From: Uliginosibacterium aquaticum
GTDB taxonomy: Bacteria; Pseudomonadota; Gammaproteobacteria; Burkholderiales; Rhodocyclaceae
Direction: 5' to 3'
DNA length: 64,000 nucleotides
Assembly: GCF_012972705.2 (NCBI RefSeq)
Contig: NZ_JABCSC020000001.1
Location: forward strand, 1,550,001 to 1,614,000
In this document: one piece after another, positions 34,746 through 44,163 of the stretch
Layout of the letters: each line of letters starts with the position of its first letter
Numbering within the stretch: the first letter of the stretch is position 1
Made by a program: the position numbers and the translations under genes
The notes under the pieces: model-generated
Databases searched by the model: none
The model's input: only the letters and a program-made list of their open reading frames with translations
Told to the model about the DNA's origin: nothing

Positions 34746-35753
34746 TCAGCCCTTGTGCCAGGCTTCGTCGGCCGTCAGATTGTCCGGGTTGCGCACCTGA
34801 TAGAGCTTGCCGGCGCCGGACTCGAAGTAGATGCGCGCGAGCGTTTCACCGAGGATGCCGGAGAGGATGAACTGCACGGCCATGATGATCGAGAAGAAGC
34901 CGACCATCAGCAGCGGGCGGGTGCCGATGTTTTCGTGGCCGACGAACTTGAGGAAAGCCATGTAGGCGAGGATCAGGCTGCCGATGCCGCCGAGGATCAG
35001 ACCGGCGCCGCCGAAGAAGTGGCCGGGGCGGGCGCGGAAACGCATGAAGAAGTAGACCGAGATCAGGTCGAGGATCACGCGGAAGGTGCGCGAGATGCCG
35101 TACTTGGATTCGCCGTGGATACGGGCGTGGTGATTGACGACTTCCTCGGCGATGCGGCGCGGCGTGGTGACGGTGGCCAGCCAGGCCGGGATGAAACGGT
35201 GCATTTCGCCGTAGAGGCGCACATGCTTCAGCACCTCGGCGCGGAAGGCCTTGAGGCTGCAGCCGTAGTCATTCAGCGTGACGCCGGTGATGCGGGCGAT
35301 CAGGCGGTTGGCAATGCGCGAGGGGATCTTGCGCAGGAAGAGGCCGTCCTTGCGGTTCTTGCGCCAGCCGGCAACCATGTCCAGATCTTCGTTCAGGAGG
35401 CGGCCGACCATGCGCGGGATATCCGCCGGATCGTTCTGCAGGTCGCCATCGAGGGTGACGATCACCGAGCCGCGCGCGGCGTCGATGCCGGCCTGCATGG
35501 CAGCGGTCTGGCGGAAATTGCGCATCAGTTCGACGGTGCGCACATGCGGGCCGAACTTGGCGCCGACGCGGCGCAGTTCGTTGGGGGTGGCGTCCGAGCT
35601 GCCGTCATCCACCAGGATCAGCTCCCAGGGATGGGCATAGCCGGCAAGGCCTTCATGCACGCGGGTGATCATCGGCTCGACGTTGTCGGCCTCGTTGTAC
35701 ATCGGGATCACGATGGACAGGGTGTGGGCCGGGATGGAAATCGGTTCGCTCAT
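34746..35753 (-). CDS. Polyprenyl-phosphate sugar transferase (GT2, DPM1/ArnC-like)
   Basis: 335 aa. A GT-A domain (SIVIPMYNEADNVEPMITRV, ILVDDGSSDATPNEL, VIVTLDGDLQNDPADIPRMV) is followed by two membrane helices (FGGAGLILGGIGSLILAYMA and PLLMVGFFSIIMAVQFILSG). It should charge undecaprenyl phosphate with a sugar on the cytoplasmic face, the donor for the two ArnT-like enzymes downstream. The start at 35753 overlaps the preceding gene by 4 bp. The upstream frame extension belongs to another gene. Confidence 0.9.
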   Translation of the reverse strand: MSEPISIPAHTLSIVIPMYNEADNVEPMITRVHEGLAGYAHPWELILVDDGSSDATPNELRRVGAKFGPHVRTVELMRNFRQTAAMQAGIDAARGSVIVTLDGDLQNDPADIPRMVGRLLNEDLDMVAGWRKNRKDGLFLRKIPSRIANRLIARITGVTLNDYGCSLKAFRAEVLKHVRLYGEMHRFIPAWLATVTTPRRIAEEVVNHHARIHGESKYGISRTFRVILDLISVYFFMRFRARPGHFFGGAGLILGGIGSLILAYMAFLKFVGHENIGTRPLLMVGFFSIIMAVQFILSGILGETLARIYFESGAGKLYQVRNPDNLTADEAWHKG

Positions 35754-36694
35754 GGTGCGGAGGTCTCGGGTTTTGAATCGGTTTGAGGATCGGCGGCTGT
35801 TGTTGCAGCGGGCAGGAAGGCCAGAGCCAGTGCGCCGGCTGCCAGCGAGCAGGCGATCACGAAAAGGTGCAGAACCAGCGCGGCATTGAGGCCGGCGGCG
35901 AAGGGAATGCCATGCGGGGCGAGCAGGGCTGCACCACCGGCTTCGTAGGTGCCGAAGCCGGCTACGCCCTGGATCGGCAGGATGGCGGCGAGCTCCACGC
36001 CCAGCGCGCCGGCCAGCCCGGTGAGCAGGCCGGCCTGCACCAGCGCGGCGAGCAGCCAGGCTTGCGCGGCCAGCTTTACGGACCAGTTGGCCAGGGTCCA
36101 CAGCCAGCCGCGGCCGTGATGGCGCGTGGACTCGGCCAGTGCTGTGCGCACGCGATGCACGGTGCTGGCGAGCTTGCCTGCCTTGGCCTCGATTTCGGGG
36201 TGGCGTGCGGCCCAGGCCGGGATCAGCCAAGCGGCGAAGATGACGGCGGCGATCCACAGTGCGCGTAGCGCCGGGTGCAGGTCCGGCCAGATGAAGGCGG
36301 CCAGTGCCAGCACCACGAAGGCGTCCTGGATGCGTAGCCACAGCAGCGCTACGACGGCACGGGTGGTCGGCACGCCGAACCAGCGGGACAGCAGGATCGG
36401 GAAGGTGGCCTCACCGCTGCGGAAGGGCAGGATGTTGATGGAGGCGTTATGCAGGAGTGTGAGGCGCAGGATAGCGGCGAAACGTGCGCCGGTTTCTTCC
36501 GCAAACTCGTCATGCACGCGGGCTGCACGTAATAGATAGCTGGCTGCGAAAGCGACAACGGCCAAAGCAATGTCCAGCCCCCTGATCTGCGCCAGTGCGG
36601 TGCCCAGATCCTGCCAGCGCGCACCCGCCAGCACCCAGGCCAGCAAGGCGAGGCTAATGGTCAGACCCAGTATGCGTTTGATCCAGGTCTTCAA
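35750..36694 (-). CDS. YbhN/LPG-synthase-TM family membrane protein (flippase-like)
   Basis: About 314 aa with eight or so helices, of the lysylphosphatidylglycerol synthase transmembrane family (PF03706 type): AVVAFAASYLLRAARVHDEF, LLHNASINILPFRSGEATFP, VVALLWLRIQDAFVVLALAA and LPIQGVAGFGTYEAGGAALL. Members in sugar clusters are thought to act as flippases or accessory factors. The start is most likely TTG at 36694 (LKTWIKRILGLTISL) because GGAG lies about 8 nt upstream. An ATG at 36842 would add a non-hydrophobic extension that looks non-coding. First gene of the operon. Confidence 0.82.
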   Translation of the reverse strand: MKTWIKRILGLTISLALLAWVLAGARWQDLGTALAQIRGLDIALAVVAFAASYLLRAARVHDEFAEETGARFAAILRLTLLHNASINILPFRSGEATFPILLSRWFGVPTTRAVVALLWLRIQDAFVVLALAAFIWPDLHPALRALWIAAVIFAAWLIPAWAARHPEIEAKAGKLASTVHRVRTALAESTRHHGRGWLWTLANWSVKLAAQAWLLAALVQAGLLTGLAGALGVELAAILPIQGVAGFGTYEAGGAALLAPHGIPFAAGLNAALVLHLFVIACSLAAGALALAFLPAATTAADPQTDSKPETSAP

Positions 36695-36895
36695 GAGCGT
36701 AGCTCCGCGTGCCGATTGATACAAAACACGGGTAGCATCGGGCCGCGACTGGCTGGGTGGCGCATCTGGAATCAGGCTTGCGGCCCGGAGATTGCTTGAA
36801 GGAGTGCGGATTTTAGCATCGGGCCGCGTTGGCCGCCCCATTTCAATCCGCCAGCTTCTTTCTGCTTGAAGTACCCCCCAAAAACATCGAAAACA

Positions 36896-38197
36896 ATGAG
36901 CGACTCTTTCATTACCCCTGCTTCTGAAGCAGCGGCCAAACCTGGCCTGGAATCGGACGAACTGCGCTTCATCCAGCGTGTGGCGCGTCTGCTGCTGCAA
37001 TACAACATGCGCACCGCTTCCCTGCGTGAGCGTATCGAGGAAATCGGCATGGCCCTGTGGCTGCCGCTGCAAGTGCATATTGGCTACCGCACGGTAACGG
37101 TGTTTGCGCCTGATGGGGTGACCGTACATGCGCAGGCACCGGAGTTCCGCATCAACGTAGCGGTGAGTGCCCAGGTGAATCTCACCATCGATAAAGTGTG
37201 TGCCGGCAAGCTGAGTTTGCCCGAAGCGATCCGCATTCTTGATGAGGTGGAGAAGAGCGCCGGGCGGCATGATCGCTGGACACTGTCCGTGATGTTCGGC
37301 CTTGCCGCCGGCGCGCTGGCCTGGCTGCTGTCGGCGGACTGGGGCGGAATGGCGGTGATTGCACTGTCTTCTGCGGTGGGCATGCTGGTGCGCCAGGAAA
37401 TGCATAAGCACCATCCGGTGCTCTTTGCGTTGCCGTTCGTGGCGGCGCTGATCGGCTCCTTGATGGGAGGGCTGGTGATTCAGCTGGGCTGGACCGAGAC
37501 CCCCGGCATCTGCCTGATCGTGCCGGCACTGATGTTGGTGCCGGGGCCGCATCTGATCAATGGCCTCTACGACATGATCGAGAACAATATGCAGACCGGC
37601 ATTCCGCGCCTCGGCCTGGCGGCCGGCATTCTGGTGGCTGCGGCGATGGGTATTTTCCTCGGCGGCTGGATCACCCTGGGAATGACCACCGTGCCAATCT
37701 ATAAAGGCATCGTGCTGGCGCCCATTCCGCTGTGGCAGGACGTGCTGCTTGCCGGTGTGGCCGCTTGCGGCTTCGGCGCTTTCTACAATGCCCCCTGGCG
37801 CGTGTTGTGGACTTCCATCCTGTGCGGCATGGTGGGGCATGGGGTGCGCTTCCTGTGCCTCAAGCAGGGCATGCAGATCGAGATTGCGACCCTGTTTGCC
37901 TGTCTGGCCATTGGCTTCATGGCGATCCGCTGGGTCTCGTCGATGCGCATTCCGTTTGCGGCCGTGGCCTTTGCCGGTGCTGTGCCGATGATGCCAGGGG
38001 TGCTGATGTTCCAGACCATTGGTGGGGCGATGGATATTTCATTTGCCGGTGCGAATGCGCCGGTGACACTGGTATCGACGACACTGGCCAGTGGTTTCAA
38101 GGCAGCTTTCGTGGTGGGGGGCATGGGCATGGGCTTGCTGGCGGGAGCCTGGGTCGGTGCGCACTGTTTCCGTTTGCTGGAGGGCTTGCGCAAATGA
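36896..38197 (+). CDS. Threonine/serine exporter (ThrE family)
   Basis: About 433 aa. The N-terminal soluble half (residues about 15-130) and two blocks of five helices correspond to the fused ThrE domains (DUF1212 plus ThrE_2): VARLLLQYNMRTASLRERIE, LMLVPGPHLINGLYDMIENN and PMMPGVLMFQTIGGAMDI. It exports small amino acids by proton exchange. The start at 36896 (MSDSF) has no clear ribosome site; a TTG at 36866 is an alternative. It overlaps the arginase gene by 4 bp. Confidence 0.88.
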   Translation: MSDSFITPASEAAAKPGLESDELRFIQRVARLLLQYNMRTASLRERIEEIGMALWLPLQVHIGYRTVTVFAPDGVTVHAQAPEFRINVAVSAQVNLTIDKVCAGKLSLPEAIRILDEVEKSAGRHDRWTLSVMFGLAAGALAWLLSADWGGMAVIALSSAVGMLVRQEMHKHHPVLFALPFVAALIGSLMGGLVIQLGWTETPGICLIVPALMLVPGPHLINGLYDMIENNMQTGIPRLGLAAGILVAAAMGIFLGGWITLGMTTVPIYKGIVLAPIPLWQDVLLAGVAACGFGAFYNAPWRVLWTSILCGMVGHGVRFLCLKQGMQIEIATLFACLAIGFMAIRWVSSMRIPFAAVAFAGAVPMMPGVLMFQTIGGAMDISFAGANAPVTLVSTTLASGFKAAFVVGGMGMGLLAGAWVGAHCFRLLEGLRK

Positions 38198-39111
38198 CGC
38201 AGAGAATTGTCCTGATCGGAGCGCCGACCGATATCGGTGCGGGAGCCCGTGGTGCCTCGATGGGGCCAGAAGCCCTGCGTGTGGCGGACATCAAGCCGAT
38301 CCTGGAAAGCCATGGATTGAGCGTTGAAGATCACGGCAATTTAGCCGGGCCGACCAATCCTTGGCTACCGCCGGTGGCAGGCTACCGGCATTTGGCTGAG
38401 GTGATTGAGTGGAATCGTGCTGTACACGACGCGATGCTGGCGGCGCTGCAGGCTGGGCAATTGCCTATCCTGCTGGGCGGTGACCATTCGCTGGCGGTCG
38501 GCTCGATCAGCGCAGTGGCGCGCCACTGCCGGGCGGTTGGCAAGAAGCTGCGGGTGCTGTGGCTGGATGCGCATGCCGATTTCAACACCTCCACCATCAC
38601 TCCGAGCGGCAATCTGCACGGCATGCCGGTGGCCTGCCTGTGCGGCCACGGCCCGGCTGAACTGGTTTCGATGTCGGATCAGGTGCCGGCCATCGAGCCC
38701 TGGAATATCTACCAGATCGGTATCCGTTCGGTGGATCAGGGGGAGAAGCGCTTCGTGCACGAGATGGGGCTGGATGTGTTCGACATGCGCTTCATTGACG
38801 AGAACGGCATGCGCCACACCATGGAACAGGCGCTGCTGGGCCTGGACGACAATACCCATCTGCATGTGAGTTTCGATGTGGACTTCCTTGACCCGGAAAT
38901 TGCGCCGGGTGTGGGGACCTTGGTGCCGGGCGGGCCGACTTACCGCGAAGCTCAGTTGTGCATGGAAATGATCGCAGATACCGGGCGGCTCGCTTCACTG
39001 GACGTGGTGGAGCTGAACCCGGCGCTGGATGTGCGCAACAAGACGGCGGATCTGGCGGTGGATCTGATCGAAAGCCTGTTCGGCAAATCCACCCTGATGC
39101 GCAGGAGCTGA
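38194..39111 (+). CDS. rocF: Arginase
   Basis: 305 aa ureohydrolase with the Mn-binding motifs GGDHSLAVGS, DAHADFNT and SFDVDFLDPEIAPGVGT, plus LDVVELNPALDVRNKTADLA at the C-terminus. The N-terminus VLIGAPTDIGAGARGASMGP and the Asn/Ser pattern are those of true arginases and not agmatinases. It hydrolyses arginine to ornithine and urea. It is translationally coupled to a ThrE-type exporter, a pairing that hints at removal of an amino acid product or excess. Confidence 0.93.
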   Translation: MTQRIVLIGAPTDIGAGARGASMGPEALRVADIKPILESHGLSVEDHGNLAGPTNPWLPPVAGYRHLAEVIEWNRAVHDAMLAALQAGQLPILLGGDHSLAVGSISAVARHCRAVGKKLRVLWLDAHADFNTSTITPSGNLHGMPVACLCGHGPAELVSMSDQVPAIEPWNIYQIGIRSVDQGEKRFVHEMGLDVFDMRFIDENGMRHTMEQALLGLDDNTHLHVSFDVDFLDPEIAPGVGTLVPGGPTYREAQLCMEMIADTGRLASLDVVELNPALDVRNKTADLAVDLIESLFGKSTLMRRS

Positions 39112-39135
39112 GATAGCGCCAGCCGGAGCCGCGTC

Positions 39136-39630
39136 TCAGTGATGTGGGGCTGCGTCCTGTGCCTGGTCGCCTCGCTCATGGGCAGAAAGCGCCCACATGA
39201 TTTCCAGATCAAACTGGCGTAGCGGGCGTTGCTCCTGCGTGACCACGGCGTGCCAGGCGCGCGCAAGTTCTGAAGCCTCTTCGACTTGATGAACCTCTTC
39301 AAGCAGAAGGGGGGCGTCAGTGTTGATACTGCGCAGGAAAAAACCACGTGAATCGGCGATGGCAATGCCGACCCCTGCTAGCAGCATGGCACCTGCGGTG
39401 AATTCCCAGAGGGTTTCAACCAGGGCCGAGTTGGTCTGGATCAGCGAGCCAGCGATCACTGCCAGCAACAGGATCGGCGCGATGGCGGCGAGCGTGGTGG
39501 AGATGCGACGCCAGCGCAGGGCCTGGGCATCAATGCTGGTGGCTTTGCCAAGATACTGGCGGGCAAGGCGCACCGAGCGGGCTGCGTGCGGCGCAGCAAG
39601 ATCGAGAAGTTGTTGAGCGGAGTGAGACAT
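39136..39630 (-). CDS. Membrane protein of unknown function
   Basis: 164 aa. Two hydrophobic helices (ISTTLAAIAPILLLAVIAGSL and FTAGAMLLAGVGIAIADSRG) lie between soluble ends; the N-terminus is predicted cytoplasmic (MSHSAQQLLDLAAPHAARSV). I do not recognise the family. It ends 24 bp after the convergent arginase stop and lies 27 bp downstream of pflA on the same strand, so it may be cotranscribed with pflA. Confidence 0.7.
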   Translation of the reverse strand: MSHSAQQLLDLAAPHAARSVRLARQYLGKATSIDAQALRWRRISTTLAAIAPILLLAVIAGSLIQTNSALVETLWEFTAGAMLLAGVGIAIADSRGFFLRSINTDAPLLLEEVHQVEEASELARAWHAVVTQEQRPLRQFDLEIMWALSAHERGDQAQDAAPHH

Positions 39631-39657
39631 TGCAGATGAAGCAGAAAGGAAAATCGG

Positions 39658-40497
39658 TCAGCTCGGACAGTTGAGTCCGTAGGCGCGGAAGATAGCCTTG
39701 GCGGCTTCGGTTTCTTCGGGCTTGGGCGTTGGTGTATCGGTCAGCTCGTACTTCATGCCGAGCTGCTCCCACTTGAAGCGGCCCAACTGATGGAAGGGCA
39801 GTACGTCCACGCGCTCCACATTGCCCAGCGACGCGGCAAATGCGGCCACGCCCTTGATGTTGTCCGGCGCATCGGTGTGGCCCGGCACGAGGACGAAGCG
39901 CACCCACATCGGGCGGCCGCGTGCAGCGAGGCGGCGGGCAAAATTGAGTACCGGCTCGACTTGCTTGGCGGTGACCTTGAGGTGAGTCTCCGGATCCCAG
40001 CTCTTGAGGTCCAGCAGGAAGAGATCAATCTGGGAAAGGTCGGCATCGCTGAGGCGATCACCGAGGTAGCCGTTGGTGTCCAAGCAGGTGTGGATGCCCA
40101 TTTCGCGAGCACCGCGGATGATGTTCATCACGAAGGGCGCTTGGACCAGAGGTTCGCCGCCGGAGATGGTGAGGCCGCCGCCCGAGAAGCGCAGGTAGTC
40201 CTTGTACTTCTTCAACTCGTCGAGAATGTCATCAGCGCAGACGACCTGGCCGTGCTTCAGTTTCCAGGTGTCCGGGTTGTGGCAGTAGGTGCAGCGAAAT
40301 TCGCAGCCAGTGGTCCAGAACACTACGCGCATGCCAGGGCCGTCCACGGCCGAACCGGTTTCTTCTGAATGCAGGAAGCCCCAGCGCCCCTCCTGGGCAA
40401 GGCGCTCGGCATCGGCGTCGTCCATGTTGCTGTCGAGGGCGCGCAACTCGAAACGGCTGCCTTTGAGCGGGCGTTCGATCTTGTGTTCAGTACTCAT
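39658..40497 (-). CDS. pflA: Pyruvate formate-lyase activating enzyme
   Basis: 279 aa radical SAM enzyme. The 4Fe-4S motif is CEFRCTYCHNPDTW (C-x3-C-x2-C), preceded by SAVDGPGMRVVFWTTGC. The SAM-binding stretches GGGLTISGGEPLVQ and CLDTNGYLG follow, with RFVLVPGHTDAPDNI. It installs the glycyl radical on PflB under anaerobic conditions. It is encoded 119 bp downstream of pflB on the same strand. The N-terminal extension of about 25 residues before the conserved core is slightly longer than in E. coli. No ribosome site is obvious before ATG 40497. Confidence 0.95.
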   Translation of the reverse strand: MSTEHKIERPLKGSRFELRALDSNMDDADAERLAQEGRWGFLHSEETGSAVDGPGMRVVFWTTGCEFRCTYCHNPDTWKLKHGQVVCADDILDELKKYKDYLRFSGGGLTISGGEPLVQAPFVMNIIRGAREMGIHTCLDTNGYLGDRLSDADLSQIDLFLLDLKSWDPETHLKVTAKQVEPVLNFARRLAARGRPMWVRFVLVPGHTDAPDNIKGVAAFAASLGNVERVDVLPFHQLGRFKWEQLGMKYELTDTPTPKPEETEAAKAIFRAYGLNCPS

Positions 40498-40582
40498 CAG
40501 TCGGGAGTCCGGAAAAAAAAGTCCCGACACCGCTTCCGCAGTGCCGAGACTTGATTGTGACGGAAGTTTGATACTCCGCCTA

Positions 40583-40602
40583 CGGGGTTCGATCAAACCC
40601 CG
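40583..40602. other. Hairpin in the pflB-pflA gap
   Basis: CGGGGTT-CGATCA-AACCCCG forms a 7-bp stem with a 6-nt loop, 15 bp after the pflB stop. There is no following T-run, so it is more likely to protect or attenuate the pflB-pflA transcript than to terminate it outright. That role is inference. Confidence 0.5.
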
Positions 40603-40616
40603 CTGTCATGTGCTGA

Positions 40617-42878
40617 TCAAACTTCGCCGTGGAAGGTACGGTTGATCACGTCGAGCTGCTGTTCCTTGGTGAGCTTGATGAAGTTCACCGCGTAACCCGA
40701 AACCCGGATGGTCAGCTGCGGATACTGTTCCGGATGTTCCATGGCGTCGACCAGCATGTCGCGGTTGAGCACGTTGATATTGACGTGGAAACCAGTGACA
40801 CCGAAGAAGCCATCCAGCGAACGGGCCAGGTTGGCAACCTGATCGGCACGGGTGGAGCCCAGACCGCTCGGCACGATCGAGGAGGTCATCGAGATGCCGT
40901 CCTGACAGTGTTCGTACGGGATCTTGGCAACCGACATGGCCGAGGCCACGAAGCCCAGCTTGTCGCGGCCGTGCATCGGGTTTGCGCCCGGTGCGAACGG
41001 TTCACCAAGGCGGCGGCCATCCGGCGTATTGCCCGTGCTCTTGCCATACACCACGTTGGAGGTGATGGTCAGAACCGACTGGGTGTGCAGCGCATCACGG
41101 TAGGTGCTGTGCTTGCGCAGCTTGTTCATGAAGGTCTCGGCCAGCCAGGTTGCGTACTGGTCGACTGCGTCGTCGTTGTTGCCGAACTTCGGGAAGTCGC
41201 CTTCGGTGATGTAGTCGGTCACCAGACCGGTTTCATCACGCACCACCTTGACCTTGGCGTTCTTGATGGCGGACAGCGAGTCAGCCACCACCGACAGGCC
41301 GGCAATGCCGAACGCCATGGTACGCAGCGGGTTGTAATCATGCAGCGCCATCTCGATACGCTCGTAGGCGTACTTGTCGTGCATGTAGTGGATGCAGTTC
41401 ATCGCATTCACATAGGTTTTGGCCAGCCATTCCATCGCGATGTCGTAGTTCTTCATCACGGCGTCGAAGTCCAGCACATCACCCTTGACCGGTTCGAAAG
41501 CCGGCATGACCTGATCACCCGTCATTTCGTCACGGCCACCGTTGATGGCGTAGAGCATGCACTTGGCGAGGTTCACACGAGCGCCGAAGAGCTGCATCTG
41601 CTTGCCCACGCGCATGGCGGACACACAGCAGGCGATGGCGGTGTCGTCACCCCAGGCCGGACGCATCAGCTCGTCCGATTCGTACTGGATCGAGGAAGTG
41701 TCGATCGAAACCTTGGCACAGAACTTCTTGAAGCCTTCTGGCAGTTTCGGCGTCCAGAACACGGTCATGTTGGGTTCCGGTGCCGGGCCCAGGGTGTAGA
41801 GCGTGTTCAGGTAGCGGAAAGAGGTCTTGGTGACCAGCGGACGGCCATCTTCAGAGACGCCGCCAAGGGACTCGGTCACCCAGGTCGGGTCGCCGGAGAA
41901 CAGGGCGTCGTATTCCGGGGTGCGCAGGAAGCGGACGATACGCAGCTTGATCACGAAGTCGTCGATGATTTCCTGCGACTGGGATTCGGTCAGGGTGCCT
42001 TCGGCCAGATCACGCTCGAAGTAAGCGTCGAGGAAGGTGGAGGTGCGGCCCAGCGACATGGCGGCACCGTTCTGCTCCTTCACCGCAGCGAGGTAACCGA
42101 AGTACAGCCACTGTACGGCTTCCTTGGCGGTTGCGGCGGGTTTGGAGAGGTCAAAACCGTACTTGGCAGCCATGACCTTCAGTTCGGTCAGGGCCTTGAG
42201 CTGTTCGGAGAGTTCTTCACGGTCGCGGATGATCGCGTCGGTGGAGTGGGCGCCGTCGATGGAACGCTTTTCCGCCTTCTTGGCTTCGATCAGCTTGTCC
42301 ACACCATACAGGGCCACGCGGCGATAGTCGCCGATGATGCGGCCACGGCCGTAGGCGTCGGGCAGGCCGGTCACGATGTGCGAGCGACGGGCCTTCAGCA
42401 CGTCAGCTGGGTAGGCATCGAACACGCCTTCGTTGTGGGTCTTGCGGTACTTGGTGAAGATCTCGGCAACTTTCGGGTCGACCGGGAAGTTGTAGGCCTT
42501 CAGGCTGTTCTCAACCATGCGCCAGCCGCCATTCGGGAAAATGGCGCGCTTGAGCGGGGCTTCGGTTTGCAGACCAACGATGACTTCGTTGTCTTTGTCG
42601 ATGTAGCCAGCGTCGTGAGCGGTGATCGAGGACGGGATCTGGGAGACATCCAGCACGCCCTTTTCACGTTCCTGCACGAAGAGTTCGGAAAGCTTGGCCC
42701 AGATCGCGGTGGTACGCGGGGTGGCACCGGCCAGGAAGCTGTCATCACCTTCATAGGATTTGACGTTCTTCTGGATGAAGTCGCGGACTTCGATTTGTTT
42801 TTGCCATTCGCCGCCCTTGAAACCGCGCCAGGCGTGCGCTACTGCTGAGTCGAGATTGATAGTGTCGCGTTCAGACAT
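40617..42878 (-). CDS. pflB: Formate acetyltransferase (pyruvate formate-lyase)
   Basis: 753 aa, close to the usual 760. The active-site Cys pair is in [16 protein letters not shown] (around residue 410), and the radical glycine is in [12 protein letters not shown] near the C-terminus. The start is set by GGAGGCATC before ATG 42878. It converts pyruvate plus CoA to acetyl-CoA and formate during fermentation. Acetyl-CoA and acetate produced here connect with the acetate genes further right. A 409-bp gap precedes it. Confidence 0.97.
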   Translation of the reverse strand: MSERDTINLDSAVAHAWRGFKGGEWQKQIEVRDFIQKNVKSYEGDDSFLAGATPRTTAIWAKLSELFVQEREKGVLDVSQIPSSITAHDAGYIDKDNEVIVGLQTEAPLKRAIFPNGGWRMVENSLKAYNFPVDPKVAEIFTKYRKTHNEGVFDAYPADVLKARRSHIVTGLPDAYGRGRIIGDYRRVALYGVDKLIEAKKAEKRSIDGAHSTDAIIRDREELSEQLKALTELKVMAAKYGFDLSKPAATAKEAVQWLYFGYLAAVKEQNGAAMSLGRTSTFLDAYFERDLAEGTLTESQSQEIIDDFVIKLRIVRFLRTPEYDALFSGDPTWVTESLGGVSEDGRPLVTKTSFRYLNTLYTLGPAPEPNMTVFWTPKLPEGFKKFCAKVSIDTSSIQYESDELMRPAWGDDTAIACCVSAMRVGKQMQLFGARVNLAKCMLYAINGGRDEMTGDQVMPAFEPVKGDVLDFDAVMKNYDIAMEWLAKTYVNAMNCIHYMHDKYAYERIEMALHDYNPLRTMAFGIAGLSVVADSLSAIKNAKVKVVRDETGLVTDYITEGDFPKFGNNDDAVDQYATWLAETFMNKLRKHSTYRDALHTQSVLTITSNVVYGKSTGNTPDGRRLGEPFAPGANPMHGRDKLGFVASAMSVAKIPYEHCQDGISMTSSIVPSGLGSTRADQVANLARSLDGFFGVTGFHVNINVLNRDMLVDAMEHPEQYPQLTIRVSGYAVNFIKLTKEQQLDVINRTFHGEV

Positions 42879-43287
42879 GATGCCTCCGAGTTGAATTGAA
42901 ACCGTTGAGGCCCTTTTCAGGGCTTGGCGCACGTATCCGCTCTCAGAGGATTCGCTCGCCGCAATTCTTTGCTGTCGGGAATGGGCTTTTTGTTCTGTTT
43001 GACTTCTTTGACCGTAATGCTAGTGGGTGTTCTGTCATAAGCCGAATCGAATGTTCGGATTCCGGCATAAAGGATTATGAAGGTGCGCTGCAACAATAAT
43101 TATGGGCTCGCAATTCATTGATTTATAGGGTGAAAATACCCTATCAAAGCTCTCGGGAATTAAGCCGTCAAGTCGATTCATGGAAGGAATCCGACAAATT
43201 AGGGGTATACCCAGAGCGGATTCCGCCTGTCACACTCTTGGGCTGGCTCCGTGCCGGTTGCCAGCCCGCGTTTGCAGGAGGGATCGA
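42879..43287. promoter_or_regulatory. 409-bp upstream region of pflB, AT-rich, with a 20-bp dyad
   Basis: No gene is visible. The stretch from about 42960 to 43200 is much more AT-rich than its surroundings. It contains the dyad ATAGGGT-GAAAAT-ACCCTAT (43125-43144), about 250 bp upstream of the pflB start, flanked by TTGAT and ATCAA half-sites (43118 and 43143). A second imperfect dyad (GCCGAATC...GATTCCGGC) lies at 43041-43067. I found no canonical TTGAT-N4-ATCAA FNR box and no -24/-12 site facing pflB. Confidence 0.55.
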
Positions 43288-44136
43288 TTACATCGCGACG
43301 AGGCTCTGGCGACCCCACCAGCCTTCTCCAGCGGGCAGTTCGACCGGGCTTTCGATGGCACCGGCTTCCACGCACAGGAAGCGCCGGAAAGCACTGGGTG
43401 GCAGGTCCGCGATCGTGGCGCAGGTGGCTTCCCAGGGGTTCCACACGACGGTGTCGGGCATGTTTTCGGCATTGATGCCGAGTGCGCGGCGATCGTCGCG
43501 CAGCAGCAGCGGATTTTCGGTGGCGAGATATTGGCGCGTGGTTTCGCGATCAATGGCCACGAAGGTGCCGCTGTCAGAATGCATCTGGCCGGTCAGCAGA
43601 TCACGGTATTGCTGGCCGCGCAGCCCTTCGAGGTGGGCCTCTTCGGCTTCTTTCACGCGGATGTAGGTGTGCAGTGCGGCGGTAAAGCGCAGCGGTGCCT
43701 CGCCGGTATTTTCGACTTCAAGCTCCATGTCGAGCCGGCTGGCCGTGATTGCCACGCTGAATTCGATCTTGAAGGCGTGCGGCCACAAGGCGCGGGTGGC
43801 TTCCGAATCGGTGAGGCGCAGCACGGCCATGGCGAAGTCGTCGCCGGCGCGGGCGGAAACCTTTTCCCAGGAGCGATCACGCACGAAGCCGTGCTGGGGC
43901 AGGGGGCCGGTTTTGCCGAACTGCGGAAAGCAGATTGGCACGCCACCGCGTACCGGCTTGCCATCTTCGAAGAGGGCTTTTTCCGACATGTACAGGCGCT
44001 CTTCGCCGCCGGCCGGTTTCCACGATACGAGATGTGCACCGTGCAGCAGGATGATGGCTTCGGCGCCATCGGGGGCGCGCAGGTGGATGGCGGGCAGGCC
44101 GTGATAATCGATGTCCTGGGCAAGAGGTGCGGGCAT
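43288..44136 (-). CDS. D-hexose-6-phosphate mutarotase (YeaD type)
   Basis: 282 aa aldose-1-epimerase-like protein. Family features are LHGAHLVSWKPAGGEERLYM, VRGGVPICFPQFGKTGPLPQ (then HGFVRDRSW), the catalytic His in FTAALHTYIRVKE, and VVWNPWEATCATIADLP. It interconverts the anomers of glucose-6-phosphate and related sugars. It ends at the AT-rich pflB upstream region and is preceded by tag with a 27-bp gap. Confidence 0.9.
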   Translation of the reverse strand: MPAPLAQDIDYHGLPAIHLRAPDGAEAIILLHGAHLVSWKPAGGEERLYMSEKALFEDGKPVRGGVPICFPQFGKTGPLPQHGFVRDRSWEKVSARAGDDFAMAVLRLTDSEATRALWPHAFKIEFSVAITASRLDMELEVENTGEAPLRFTAALHTYIRVKEAEEAHLEGLRGQQYRDLLTGQMHSDSGTFVAIDRETTRQYLATENPLLLRDDRRALGINAENMPDTVVWNPWEATCATIADLPPSAFRRFLCVEAGAIESPVELPAGEGWWGRQSLVAM

Positions 44137-44163
44137 GGGCAGGTCTTTCGTAAGGGAAACAGG

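Noticed and set aside
40629-42848. 739-aa plus-strand frame
   Set aside because: It is the antisense shadow of pflB, which is complete with active-site Cys pair and radical Gly motif.
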